From an uncultured Eisenbergiella sp. (GTDB lineage: Bacteria; Bacillota; Clostridia; Lachnospirales; Lachnospiraceae): 15,211 nucleotides of DNA. Positions 1 to 8,640 of this stretch are shown piece by piece (position 1 is the first letter of the stretch; every line of letters starts with the position of its first letter). The DNA is taken from positions 1 to 15,211 of the forward strand of contig CARDPF010000040.1 in NCBI GenBank assembly GCA_948960675.1, written 5' to 3'. The position numbers and the translations under genes are program-made. The notes below the pieces were generated by a model. That model saw only the letters and a program-made list of their open reading frames with translations, made no database searches and was not told the DNA's origin.

Positions 1-1116
1 GTGGTGGATTCCGGCGGGCAGGGACTGATGCAGGTTTTAAAAGGGGCTTACGAGGCGTTTTTGGGCAAGGAAGTTTCTTTTCAGCCGCAGACGCAGACGG
101 CTGCGGCAGGCGCACCGTTTGCAGCGGGCAGCGTTTCGGCGCAGACCGATATCAAATTCGGTTATTGTACGGAATTTATCATCATGCTCAACAGAACCTT
201 CAACATTAAACAGGAGATGGATTTTAAGGCCTATCTGGAATCCATCGGGGATTCCATTGTGGTGGTGGCGGACGACGATCTGGTTAAGGTGCACGTACAT
301 ACCAATGATCCTGGTATGGCGATACAGAAAGCATTGAAGTACGGTGCACTCTCCAATATGAAGATCGACAATATGCGGCTGGAGCACCATGAGAAGGTTA
401 TTAGGATGGCCAAGCAGCAGGAGACGCAGTCCGTAAAGGAGACAACAGAGCCGCCAAAGAAGGCCGGTTTTATCGCGGTTTCGGTGGGCGAGGGCATCCA
501 TGCGATTTTCAAGGATCTGGGCGTGGATTATATTATTGAAGGCGGCCAGACCATGAATCCCAGTACCGAGGATGTATTAAATGCCATTTCCAAAGTGAAC
601 GCAAAAACCGTTTATGTGCTTCCCAACAATAAAAATATCATCCTTGCGGCCAACCAGGCAAAATACCTGACGGAGGACAAGCATATTGTAGTCATTCCCA
701 CCAAGACCGTTGCACAGGGCATCACGGCTGTGATCAATTTTGTGCCGGATGCGGAAGATGCGGAAAATGAAGCTGCCATGACGGAAGCCATCGGTACGGT
801 CAGGACAGGGGAAGTCACCTATGCGGTACGGGATACGGCAATTGATAACTATGAAATTCACGAGAGTGACTATATGGGAATCGGGGATGAGGGGATCCTC
901 GCCGTGGGGCAGCAGGTGGAAAGCGTGACCCTTACCATGGTTGATAAGATGATGGACGACGAAAGGGAACTGATCAGTATTTACTACGGTCAGGATACCC
1001 CGGAGGAAGAGGCCGAAAGTCTTAAGGCGCAGGTGGAGAAGAAATACCCGTCCTGTGATGTGGAACTGCAGTATGGCGGACAGCCAATCTACTACTATAT
1101 TGTTTCGGTTGAATGA
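1..1116 (+). CDS. fakA: Fatty acid kinase subunit FakA/YloV, 5' end cut off by window edge
   Basis: Partial gene; 371 codons are present. FakA phosphorylates fatty acids held by FakB proteins, feeding exogenous or recycled fatty acids into phospholipid synthesis in the cytoplasm. The first residues (VVDSGGQGLMQVL) are the end of the ATP-binding DhaL/DAK2 domain. After a linker comes the middle domain, with Cys in GYCTEF (residue 56 here) and the HVH pair (98 and 100). This 42-residue spacing equals that of the zinc ligands I recall for S. aureus FakA (Cys240, His282, His284), so about 184 residues are probably missing upstream. The C-terminal domain includes GGQTMNPST. The gene overlaps recG by ATGA, the same order as Bacillus yloV-recG. 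GTG at base 1 is an internal codon, not a start. Family assignment is firm; the kinase role is inferred from homologues. Confidence 0.93.
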   Translation: MVDSGGQGLMQVLKGAYEAFLGKEVSFQPQTQTAAAGAPFAAGSVSAQTDIKFGYCTEFIIMLNRTFNIKQEMDFKAYLESIGDSIVVVADDDLVKVHVHTNDPGMAIQKALKYGALSNMKIDNMRLEHHEKVIRMAKQQETQSVKETTEPPKKAGFIAVSVGEGIHAIFKDLGVDYIIEGGQTMNPSTEDVLNAISKVNAKTVYVLPNNKNIILAANQAKYLTEDKHIVVIPTKTVAQGITAVINFVPDAEDAENEAAMTEAIGTVRTGEVTYAVRDTAIDNYEIHESDYMGIGDEGILAVGQQVESVTLTMVDKMMDDERELISIYYGQDTPEEEAESLKAQVEKKYPSCDVELQYGGQPIYYYIVSVE

Positions 1117-3191
1117 TGCAGACAAACGATTCGATAACAACCTTGAAAGGCGTAGGGGCGAAAACCACTGCGCTTTTTTCAAAACTGCATATAGAGACGA
1201 TAGGACAGCTGGCAGCACATTACCCGAGGGAATATGATCATTTTGAAGCGCCAGTGCCGGTACAGGAATTGGTTCCCGGAAAAGTGATGGCAGTTTGCGC
1301 CTGTGTGGTGGGAGCCCCGTCCCTGGTACATGTAAGGGGAATGGCGGTGGTACATGCGAACGTGGCGGACCAGACCGGGGGCATGCGGCTGACGTGGTTT
1401 CGGATGCCCTACATCAAAAACAGCCTGCAGCCTGGAAGATTTTATGTTTTCAGGGGAATGGTCAAATGCAGTGCCCAGCGCACTTTTTTGATGGAACATC
1501 CCGGTATTTATTCTGCAGAGGAATATGACCGGCTGTCCGGTGTCTGGCAGCCAAGGTATCCCCTCACTGCCGGACTGACCAACAACCTGATTTCCAAGTG
1601 CATGCGGCAAATCGTACAACAGTTGGAGACCAAAGACTATTTGGATTTGGAACAAAGAAGCCGGTATCATTTGCTGCCTTTTGGGGAGGCCCTGCAAAAA
1701 ATTCATTTTCCCCAAAGCATGGAAGATGCTGCGCAGGCCAGGCGGCGATTGGTGTTTGATGAGTTTTTGGCGTTTTTGGTGCAGATCAAGCGGCAGAAGC
1801 TTATAAACGAGCAGATGATCGTGGATTTTCCCCTGCAGCCTGTGGAGGATACCGACCGGCTGTTGGAGGCTTTGCCTTACCGCCTGACGGGGGCGCAGCA
1901 GCGGGTTTGGCGTGAAATCGAGAACGACATGCAAAAGCATGTGGCAATGAACCGGCTGGTGCAGGGGGACGTGGGAAGCGGAAAAACCATCCTTGCATTT
2001 TTGGCATTGCTTTTGTGTGCGGCAAACGGCCGGCAGGGCTGTCTGATGGCTCCGACTGAGGTGCTTGCCGCCCAACATTTTGAAGCGCTTGCAAAAATGG
2101 CCCAGACATACGGCCTTTGCGTTTGCCCGGTACTTTTGACCGGGTCCATGACTGGCAGGCAGAAAAAAGAGGCCTATGAAAAGATTGCCTCCAAACGGGC
2201 GAATGTGGTGATCGGCACTCATGCGCTTATTCAGGAGAAGGTGGTCTACCGGGACCTGGCGTTGGTTGTGACGGATGAGCAGCATCGTTTTGGCGTACAG
2301 CAGCGCCGGAAGCTGGCACAAAAACGGGAGGGTATCGCCGGTCAGGATGGCGACGGACGGGAGGGGGCAGACAGCGTACATGTGCTTGTCATGAGCGCCA
2401 CCCCGATTCCCCGGACGCTGGCCATTGTTTTGTACGGGGATTTGCAGGTATCCGTGCTGGACGAACGACCGGCCAACCGCCTTCCTGTCAAGAATTGTGT
2501 GGTGGATACCAGCTTTCGAAAGAAAGCCTATGCCTTCATAGAAGCGCAGGTGGCGGCCGGCCGGCAGGCCTATGTGATTTGTCCCATGGTGGAAGCCGGG
2601 GAGATGGAAGGACTGGAAAACGTGCTGGATTACACGGAAAAGTTAAGGGGTGTGCTGCCTGCCACTATCCGGGTGGACATGCTGCACGGCAGGATGAAGC
2701 CTGCCCAAAAACGGCAGGTGATGGATGATTTTGCCGCCCAAAAGATTGACGTATTGGTTTCTACCACCGTGATAGAGGTGGGGGTTGATGTGCCAAATGC
2801 TACCGTGATGCTGGTGGAGAATGCGGAGCGGTTCGGCCTTGCCCAGCTGCACCAGCTGCGGGGCCGTGTGGGCAGGGGAAAAGAACAGAGCTTTTGCATA
2901 TTTATGACAGGGGACGGCAGCGGTGCAAAAAATAAGCGCCTGGATGTATTAAACCGCTCCAACGACGGTTTTTTTATCGCCAATGAGGACTTAAAGCTGC
3001 GGGGGCCCGGGGATCTGTTCGGAATCCGGCAAAGCGGTGATTTGGAGTTTGCGCTGGGGGATATTTACCAGGATTGCGACGTGCTCCTTGCGGCCGGTGA
3101 ACTGGCAGATCAGGTTCTTTTAGGGAAGGTGGTTTTGCCAAAGGAGGAGATGGGGCTGTTTCAGGAAGGAATCGACTATCGGACGATATAG
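1113..3191 (+). CDS. recG: ATP-dependent DNA helicase RecG
   Basis: RecG remodels stalled replication forks and branch-migrates Holliday junctions. The 692 residues match the usual length. In order: an N-terminal wedge/OB domain (about 1-240), Walker A GDVGSGKT at 285-292, MAPTEVLAAQH, the DEQH Walker B box at 388-391, MSATPIPRTLA, and the second helicase lobe with TTVIEVGVDVPNA and QLRGRVGRG. A C-terminal RGPGDLFGIRQSG segment follows. A short Gly/Asp-rich insertion (about residues 405-420) sits just before MSATP and looks like a surface loop. ATG at 1113 overlaps the TGA of the upstream gene; a second ATG lies immediately after it at 1116. No clear Shine-Dalgarno site precedes either, so translation is probably coupled to the FakA gene. 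Confidence 0.97.
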   Translation: MMQTNDSITTLKGVGAKTTALFSKLHIETIGQLAAHYPREYDHFEAPVPVQELVPGKVMAVCACVVGAPSLVHVRGMAVVHANVADQTGGMRLTWFRMPYIKNSLQPGRFYVFRGMVKCSAQRTFLMEHPGIYSAEEYDRLSGVWQPRYPLTAGLTNNLISKCMRQIVQQLETKDYLDLEQRSRYHLLPFGEALQKIHFPQSMEDAAQARRRLVFDEFLAFLVQIKRQKLINEQMIVDFPLQPVEDTDRLLEALPYRLTGAQQRVWREIENDMQKHVAMNRLVQGDVGSGKTILAFLALLLCAANGRQGCLMAPTEVLAAQHFEALAKMAQTYGLCVCPVLLTGSMTGRQKKEAYEKIASKRANVVIGTHALIQEKVVYRDLALVVTDEQHRFGVQQRRKLAQKREGIAGQDGDGREGADSVHVLVMSATPIPRTLAIVLYGDLQVSVLDERPANRLPVKNCVVDTSFRKKAYAFIEAQVAAGRQAYVICPMVEAGEMEGLENVLDYTEKLRGVLPATIRVDMLHGRMKPAQKRQVMDDFAAQKIDVLVSTTVIEVGVDVPNATVMLVENAERFGLAQLHQLRGRVGRGKEQSFCIFMTGDGSGAKNKRLDVLNRSNDGFFIANEDLKLRGPGDLFGIRQSGDLEFALGDIYQDCDVLLAAGELADQVLLGKVVLPKEEMGLFQEGIDYRTI

Positions 3192-3217
3192 CAGTAAAGG
3201 AAAGTGGGAAAAGGAAA

Positions 3218-5140
3218 ATGGCAGAAAACAGCAATTATGACGCCTCCAGCATTACCGTGCTGGAGGGCTTGGAGGCCGTACGGAAAAGGCCGGGGATGTA
3301 TATCGGAAGTGTTTCCACGAAAGGGTTAAATCATTTGATTTATGAGATCGTGGACAACGCTGTGGACGAGCATTTGGCCGGATTTTGCAGTCTGATTACC
3401 GTGGTTTTGGAGGCGGACGGTTCGGCTACCGTTATAGATAACGGGCGCGGCATTCCGGTGGGAATGCACGAAAAGGGAATCAGTGCAGAGCGTCTGGTTT
3501 TTACGACCCTGCATGCGGGCGGAAAATTTGATAATAGTGTCTATAAGACCAGCGGCGGTCTGCACGGGGTGGGTTCGTCGGTGGTCAATGCATTGTCCAC
3601 GCGGTTGACCATACAGGTCAAAGACGGGAAATACATTTATCAGGACAGCTATGCCCAGGGAAACCCCACCACCGAGTTGCAGGAAGGGCTTTTGCCGGTG
3701 GTGGGAAAGACAAAGGAGACCGGTACCACCATTAATTTTTTGCCCGACGATACGATTTTTGAAAAGACCCGTTTCAAGGAGGACGAGGTGAAAAGCCGCC
3801 TTCATGAGACCGCATATTTAAATCCGCAACTGACCATACATTTTGAGGACCGCAGGGGCAGTGAGCCGGAGGTAGTGGTGTACCATGAGCCGGAAGGGGT
3901 CGTGGGATTTATCAAGGATGTCAATAAAAGCTGTGAGACGGTGACGGATGTCATTCATTTTACGGGGGAGGCGGAAGGCATTACCGTGGAGGGAGCCTTT
4001 CAGTATATCAACGAGTTCCATGAGAATGTGCTGGGCTTTTGCAATAATATTTATAACGCGGAGGGGGGAACCCATCTGACCGGCTTTAAGACCCAGTTCA
4101 CTACCATTATCAACAACTATGCCAGGGAACTCAACATTTTAAAGGAGAAGGATGTCAATTTTACGGGGGCCGATGTGCGCAACGGTATGACGGCCGTGAT
4201 TTCCATCAAACACCCAACGCCCCGTTTTGAAGGGCAGACCAAGACAAAGCTGGACAACCAGGACGCCGCAAAGGTGGTGGGCAAAGTGGTGGGAGAGGAA
4301 CTTCCCCGCTATTTTGACCGGAACTTAGAGACGCTCAAAAATGTCATCGCCTGTGCGGAGAAGGCGGCTAAAATCCGCAAGTCCGAGGAGCGGGCAAAAA
4401 CAAATCTTTTGACCAAACAGAAATTCTCCTTTGATTCCAACGGAAAACTTGCAAACTGCGAATCGCGGGACGCTTCCCAGTGCGAGATTTTCATCGTGGA
4501 GGGGGATTCTGCGGGGGGCTCCGCCAAAATGGCCAGAAACCGGATGTTTCAGGCGATCTTACCCATACGCGGTAAGATTTTGAACGTGGAAAAGGCCAGT
4601 ATTGACAAGGTATTGGCCAATGCGGAAATCAAAACGATGATCAATGCCTTTGGCTGCGGTTTTTCGGAGGGATACGGAAATGATTTTGATATTACCAGAC
4701 TGCGTTATGACAAAATAATCATCATGGCTGATGCGGATGTGGACGGCGCCCACATTTCCAATTTGCTTTTGACACTGTTTTACCGTTTTATGCCGGAACT
4801 CATTTTTGAGGGGCACGTATATATTGCCATGCCTCCCTTATATAAGGCCATGCCGGCAAAAGGGAAAGAAGAATACCTGTATGACGATAAGGCGTTGGAA
4901 CGTTACCGCAAAAAGCATAAAGGCCCCTTTACCCTGCAAAGGTATAAAGGATTGGGGGAAATGGATGCCGAACAGTTATGGGAGACAACGCTGGACCCCG
5001 ACCGCCGACTGCTAAAGCTGGTGGAAATTGAGGACGCGAGGATGGCGTCCGAGGTGACCGCCCTGCTGATGGGGACGGAGGTTTTGCCCAGAAAAACGTT
5101 TATTTACCAAAACGCCAAAGATGCGGCGTTGGATATTTGA
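3218..5140 (+). CDS. Type IIA topoisomerase B subunit (GyrB/ParE family)
   Basis: ATPase and TOPRIM subunit that partners with the next gene. GHKL ATPase: Glu43 and Asn47 in EIVDNAVDE, Asp74 in DNGRGIP, then GLHGVGSSVVNAL. Transducer domain: QTKTKLDN. TOPRIM: EGDSAGGSAK at 428-437, then the metal-binding Asp505/Asp507/Asp509 in DADVDGAH. C-terminal QRYKGLGEMDAEQLWETT. At 640 residues it is the size of Gram-positive GyrB or ParE. It reads as GyrB in places (GKILNVEKA, C-terminal ALDI) but has SAKMAR where most GyrB and ParE have SAKQGR. Its position after recG, away from dnaA-recF, suggests a second topoisomerase (topoisomerase IV or a divergent gyrase), but I cannot see whether the genome has another pair. 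Start ATG 3218 has purine-rich AAAGGAAA-type sites just upstream, 26 bases after recG. Confidence 0.93.
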   Translation: MAENSNYDASSITVLEGLEAVRKRPGMYIGSVSTKGLNHLIYEIVDNAVDEHLAGFCSLITVVLEADGSATVIDNGRGIPVGMHEKGISAERLVFTTLHAGGKFDNSVYKTSGGLHGVGSSVVNALSTRLTIQVKDGKYIYQDSYAQGNPTTELQEGLLPVVGKTKETGTTINFLPDDTIFEKTRFKEDEVKSRLHETAYLNPQLTIHFEDRRGSEPEVVVYHEPEGVVGFIKDVNKSCETVTDVIHFTGEAEGITVEGAFQYINEFHENVLGFCNNIYNAEGGTHLTGFKTQFTTIINNYARELNILKEKDVNFTGADVRNGMTAVISIKHPTPRFEGQTKTKLDNQDAAKVVGKVVGEELPRYFDRNLETLKNVIACAEKAAKIRKSEERAKTNLLTKQKFSFDSNGKLANCESRDASQCEIFIVEGDSAGGSAKMARNRMFQAILPIRGKILNVEKASIDKVLANAEIKTMINAFGCGFSEGYGNDFDITRLRYDKIIIMADADVDGAHISNLLLTLFYRFMPELIFEGHVYIAMPPLYKAMPAKGKEEYLYDDKALERYRKKHKGPFTLQRYKGLGEMDAEQLWETTLDPDRRLLKLVEIEDARMASEVTALLMGTEVLPRKTFIYQNAKDAALDI

Positions 5141-5170
5141 TCATGAGGAATGGCAGAAAGGATTAGGGCC

Positions 5171-7408
5171 ATGGATGACAGAATCATAAAAACAGAATAT
5201 TCCGAGGTGATGCAGAAGTCTTTCATCGACTATGCCATGAGCGTCATCATCGCGAGGGCGCTGCCGGATGTGCGGGACGGCCTAAAGCCGGTACAGCGCA
5301 GGGTACTTTACGATATGCATGAGTTGGGGATCCGCTATGAGCGCCCGTACCGGAAAAGCGCCCGTATCGTCGGAGATACCATGGGTAAATACCATCCCCA
5401 CGGGGACAGTTCCATTTATGACGCGCTGGTGGTGATGGCGCAGGAATTTAAGAAGGAACTGCCCTTGATTGACGGGCACGGCAATTTCGGCAACATTGAA
5501 GGGGATGGCGCGGCCGCCATGCGTTACACGGAGGCCCGTCTGGAAAAAGTCACACAGGAGGCCTTTTTGGCAGACCTGGATAAAGATGTGGTGGATTTTG
5601 TCCCGAATTTCGACGAGACGGAGAAGGAACCGTCCGTACTGCCCTGCAAAATCCCGAATCTTTTGGTCAACGGATCCGAAGGCATTGCCGTGGGCATGGC
5701 CACCAGCATTCCGCCCCACAATTTGGGGGAAGTGATTGATGCCGTCAAGGCTTATATGCTGGATGAGAACATTTCCACCAAAGAACTGATGCGCTATGTG
5801 CAGGGGCCGGATTTTCCAACCGGCGGTATTGTCACCAATAAGGACGAACTTTTGCAGATCTATGAGACGGGTGTGGGAAAAATAAAGATCCGCGGCAAGG
5901 TGGAGACGGAAAAAGGCAAAAACGGAAAGACAAGCGTGGTCATCACCCAAATTCCCTACACCATGATTGGTGCGAACATCGGGAAGTTCCTTGCCGACGT
6001 GGCAGCCCTTGCTGAGTCCAAAAAGACCAACGATATTGTGGACATTTCCAACCAGTCCTCCAAGGAGGGAATCCGCATTGTCATTGAACTGCGCAAAGAT
6101 GCCGACGTGGACAATTTTATCAACATGCTATACAAAAAAACCCGCCTGGAAGATACCTTCGGCGTAAATATGCTGGCAATTGCGGCCGGCCGGCCGGAGA
6201 CTATGGGGTTAAAGCAAATCATACAGGCGAATGTGGATTTTCAGTTTGAGACAAACCGCCGCAAGTATGAGACCCTTCTGGAGAAGGAAAAGGCAAAGCG
6301 GGAGATTCAGGAGGGCCTGATCAAGGCCTGCAATGTCATCGACCTGATCATTGAAATCCTGCGGGGCTGCAAGGACAGGGCCATGGCAAAAGCCTGTCTG
6401 GTGGACGGCGTGACGGAAGGGATCCAATTTAAATCGAAAGAATCTGCAGTCATGGCGGCTTATCTTCGGTTTACGGAAAATCAGGCCAACGCCATATTGG
6501 ATATGCGGCTGTATAAGCTGATCGGACTGGAGATCGAAGCGCTGGTGCATGAGCATGAGGAGACGATTGCCAATATTTACCGCTATGAGGACATTTTGGA
6601 GAGAAAGGCTTCCATGGCCCAGGTCATCATGAACGAACTGGACGCCATGAAAAAAGAGTTTTCCGTAAAAAGAAGAACCCGTATCGAGAACTGCGCGGAA
6701 GCGGTTTTTGAGGAAAAGAAACCGGAAGAAACAACGCTGTATTGTCTGGTGGACCGTTTTTTATACACAAGAACCGTGGATACACCCACTTACGAGCGCA
6801 ACCAGGAGGCGGCGCATGCCGAAAACCAGTTTGTGTTTCCCTGTAAAAGTACGGGCCGGATCTGTCTGTTTACCAATACGGGGCAGTTGTATACAGTGAA
6901 GGTAACAGATCTGCCTTTGGGGAAATTCAGGGATAAGGGGATTCCGTTGGACAATGTGAGCGGTTTTGATTCGGCGAGGGAACGCCTGTTGCTTGCTGCC
7001 AGCCAAAGCGACCTGAATTTGTACCGGCTATTGTTTGTGACCAGACAGGGGATGGCCAAAATTGTGGACGGCGGGGAGTTTGATGTGACGAAAAGGACGG
7101 TGGCCGCCACAAAACTGCAGGATGGGGATGAGGTGGTGGACGTAACGGTGTATAAGGAACAAAAGTATGTCATCCTCCAGTCAAAAGACGGCTATTTCCT
7201 GCGGTTTGGGGTGGAGGAAATTCCGGAAAAGAAAAAAGCGGCCATAGGGGTGCGCGCCATGCATCTGGCGGATGGGGACGAACTGGAGGCGGTTTACTAT
7301 ACCAGGGCCACGGACAATTTGACGATTTCCTACAAGAACCGGTCGCTGACCCTAAACCAGCTCAAGGCTTCCAAGCGGGACGCCAAGGGCACGAAGGTGC
7401 GCAAGTAA
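5171..7408 (+). CDS. Type IIA topoisomerase A subunit (GyrA/ParC family, ParC-like C-terminal domain)
   Basis: DNA breakage-reunion subunit. An in-frame ATG exists at 5150, but ATG 5171 is preferred: AAAGGA at 5157-5162 sits 8 bases before it, and [10 protein letters not shown] is the family's usual beginning. This gives 745 residues. The catalytic Tyr119 is in [10 protein letters not shown]. The quinolone-region residues are Ser80 and Asp84 in [10 protein letters not shown], the drug-sensitive state in homologues. The breakage domain is GyrA-like ([10 protein letters not shown]). The C-terminal beta-pinwheel (about 518-745, roughly 230 residues) is short and lacks the QRRGGKG GyrA box in its first blade, where the segment [13 protein letters not shown] is found. 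That is typical of ParC, so relaxation or decatenation is more likely than supercoiling. The order B then A, 30 bases apart, indicates an operon. Confidence 0.93.
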   Translation: MDDRIIKTEYSEVMQKSFIDYAMSVIIARALPDVRDGLKPVQRRVLYDMHELGIRYERPYRKSARIVGDTMGKYHPHGDSSIYDALVVMAQEFKKELPLIDGHGNFGNIEGDGAAAMRYTEARLEKVTQEAFLADLDKDVVDFVPNFDETEKEPSVLPCKIPNLLVNGSEGIAVGMATSIPPHNLGEVIDAVKAYMLDENISTKELMRYVQGPDFPTGGIVTNKDELLQIYETGVGKIKIRGKVETEKGKNGKTSVVITQIPYTMIGANIGKFLADVAALAESKKTNDIVDISNQSSKEGIRIVIELRKDADVDNFINMLYKKTRLEDTFGVNMLAIAAGRPETMGLKQIIQANVDFQFETNRRKYETLLEKEKAKREIQEGLIKACNVIDLIIEILRGCKDRAMAKACLVDGVTEGIQFKSKESAVMAAYLRFTENQANAILDMRLYKLIGLEIEALVHEHEETIANIYRYEDILERKASMAQVIMNELDAMKKEFSVKRRTRIENCAEAVFEEKKPEETTLYCLVDRFLYTRTVDTPTYERNQEAAHAENQFVFPCKSTGRICLFTNTGQLYTVKVTDLPLGKFRDKGIPLDNVSGFDSARERLLLAASQSDLNLYRLLFVTRQGMAKIVDGGEFDVTKRTVAATKLQDGDEVVDVTVYKEQKYVILQSKDGYFLRFGVEEIPEKKKAAIGVRAMHLADGDELEAVYYTRATDNLTISYKNRSLTLNQLKASKRDAKGTKVRK

Positions 7409-7460
7409 GGGATGGTAACAGGTTCGGCCATTCCCTTAACCACATGGATGGCTGAACTGT
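7406..7460 (+). other. Two overlapping inverted repeats (mutually exclusive hairpins)
   Basis: Hairpin 1: TAAGGGATGG (7406-7415) pairs with CCATTCCCTTA (7428-7438) with one bulged T. It starts on the stop codon of the topoisomerase A gene. Hairpin 2: ACAGGTTCGGCCAT (7418-7431) pairs with ATGGCTGAACTGT (7448-7460) with one bulge and one G-U pair. The 3' arm of the first overlaps the 5' arm of the second, so only one can form. Neither is followed by a T run, so this is not a standard intrinsic terminator. It may end or stabilise the upstream mRNA, or be a protein-binding palindrome upstream of the rsmD promoter. Confidence 0.55.
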
Positions 7461-7481
7461 AACAAGAGATGCAATTTGGGG

Positions 7482-7510
7482 TTGACCTGATAGGGATATT
7501 TGGGTAAAAT
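7482..7510 (+). promoter_or_regulatory. Candidate vegetative (sigma-A) promoter for rsmD-coaD
   Basis: TTGACC at 7482-7487 and TAAAAT at 7505-7510 are separated by exactly 17 bases, a near-consensus sigma-A arrangement. Transcription would begin near 7517 and leave a leader of about 68 bases before rsmD. It separates the rsmD-coaD-8641 unit from the upstream recG-topoisomerase genes. Confidence 0.7.
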
Positions 7511-7584
7511 ATGGATAGCGGTTTGGGCAGGAAAGGAAAGAAATGTGCAGGCCGTTATAGAGAGAAAGGATGGGACTTTTTGTC

Positions 7585-8169
7585 ATGCGGGTGATAGCCG
7601 GGAGGGCCAGGAGCATGCCCTTAAAGACGCCTAAGGGGCAGGATACGCGGCCTACGACGGACAGGGTTAAGGAGACGTTGTTCAATATCCTGCAGGAAAG
7701 GATTCCCTGCGGCGTATTTATGGATCTGTGCTGCGGAAGCGGTTCCATCGGGATTGAGGCGTTAAGCAGAGGGGTGCGCAAAGCCTATTTTGCGGATAAC
7801 GGCCGGGAAGCCATAAAGTGTACGGCGGATAATTTGGCCTTTACGGGTTTTTCGGACCGGGCGGTGCTTTTGCGTCAGGATGTTGCCAGCGCCCTGCTTT
7901 CTGTCCGGGAAGCCCATGCCGATATTGTTTTCATGGATCCTCCATACCGGGAAGGGTTGGAGGAGCCGGTTTTACAGGCATTGTCCCGGGTATCCTATGT
8001 GGATGGAGAGACATTGGTGATCGTGGAGGCCGAGTTGAAAAAGGACTTTTCCTTTGCGGCGGATTATGGCTTTTATGTGGCAAGGGAAAAATGCTATAAA
8101 ACCAATAAACATGTATTTTTAATGAAGGAAAACCACTATGAAGGCAGCAATTTATCCGGGCAGCTTTGA
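7585..8169 (+). CDS. rsmD: 16S rRNA (guanine(966)-N2)-methyltransferase RsmD
   Basis: Methylates G966 of 16S rRNA in the 30S subunit using S-adenosylmethionine. From ATG 7585 the protein is 194 residues, the normal size. It shows the family start [21 protein letters not shown], the SAM-binding motif [16 protein letters not shown] (about 45-60) and catalytic DPPY (118-121). An alternative in-frame ATG at 7570 would add five residues, but the purine run AGAGAAAGG abuts it directly, leaving no ribosome spacing. The 7585 start has that run about 14 bases upstream, which is longer than ideal, so the start is chosen on family conservation. The gene overlaps coaD by 32 bases, the rsmD-coaD pairing common across Firmicutes and Actinobacteria. 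B. subtilis names it ylbH. Confidence 0.95.
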   Translation: MRVIAGRARSMPLKTPKGQDTRPTTDRVKETLFNILQERIPCGVFMDLCCGSGSIGIEALSRGVRKAYFADNGREAIKCTADNLAFTGFSDRAVLLRQDVASALLSVREAHADIVFMDPPYREGLEEPVLQALSRVSYVDGETLVIVEAELKKDFSFAADYGFYVAREKCYKTNKHVFLMKENHYEGSNLSGQL

Positions 8170-8638
8170 TCCGGTGACTTACGGGCATCTTGACGTTATA
8201 CATAGGGCGGCGTCGATTTTTGACGAATTGACGGTGAGCGTGCTGAACAATCTGGAAAAGACTCCGTTGTTTTTGGTGGAGGAACGTGTTAAAATACTGG
8301 AAGAGGCGACAAAGGATCTGCCGAACGTTAAAGTGGAGTCTTTCAGCGGCCTGTTGATTGATTACGCAGCCAAAAAGGGTGTCCATGTTTCCGTACGCGG
8401 GTTGCGTGCCATCACCGATTTTGAGTACGAATTGCAGATTGCGCAGACAAACAAACTGTTATCCGGCGGCAGGCTGGATACGATTTTTTTGACCACCAGT
8501 TTGGAATATGCGTATTTGAGTTCTTCCAGTGTGAAAGAGATCGCCAGTTTTAACGGGGACATATCCCAATGTGTGCCTCCATTTGTCGCAGAACTTATCT
8601 ATGAAAAATACGGGTATGGCAGTCGGAATCGAGGGTAA
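8138..8638 (+). CDS. coaD: Phosphopantetheine adenylyltransferase CoaD
   Basis: Transfers AMP from ATP to 4'-phosphopantetheine to give dephospho-CoA, the penultimate step of coenzyme A synthesis. Length is 166 residues, as expected for the hexameric bacterial enzyme. It has the nucleotidyltransferase signature [12 protein letters not shown] (TYGH at 14-17), the substrate-binding segment [12 protein letters not shown] (Arg88) and the ATP-binding SSSSVKE (128-134) near the C-terminus. ATG 8138 lies inside the end of rsmD and is preceded by AAGGAAA at good spacing. The next gene begins two bases after the stop codon, so the three genes are probably co-transcribed. Confidence 0.97.
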   Translation: MKAAIYPGSFDPVTYGHLDVIHRAASIFDELTVSVLNNLEKTPLFLVEERVKILEEATKDLPNVKVESFSGLLIDYAAKKGVHVSVRGLRAITDFEYELQIAQTNKLLSGGRLDTIFLTTSLEYAYLSSSSVKEIASFNGDISQCVPPFVAELIYEKYGYGSRNRG

Positions 8639-8640
8639 GA

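Noticed and set aside
577..1218. 213-codon minus-strand open frame across the fakA-recG junction
   Set aside because: It is a shadow of two well-supported plus-strand genes with no ribosome site or family resemblance.
1179..2381. 400-codon open frame on the minus strand
   Set aside because: It is entirely antisense to recG, His/Gln/Pro-rich with no recognisable motif, and recG is unambiguous.
5150..5170. Upstream ATG start for the topoisomerase A subunit
   Set aside because: The AGG site is only one base before the ATG, and the extra seven residues are not typical of the family; ATG 5171 has a proper site.
7511..7594. 28-codon open frame starting at ATG 7511
   Set aside because: Its ATG follows directly after the -10 box, so it would lie upstream of the expected transcription start.
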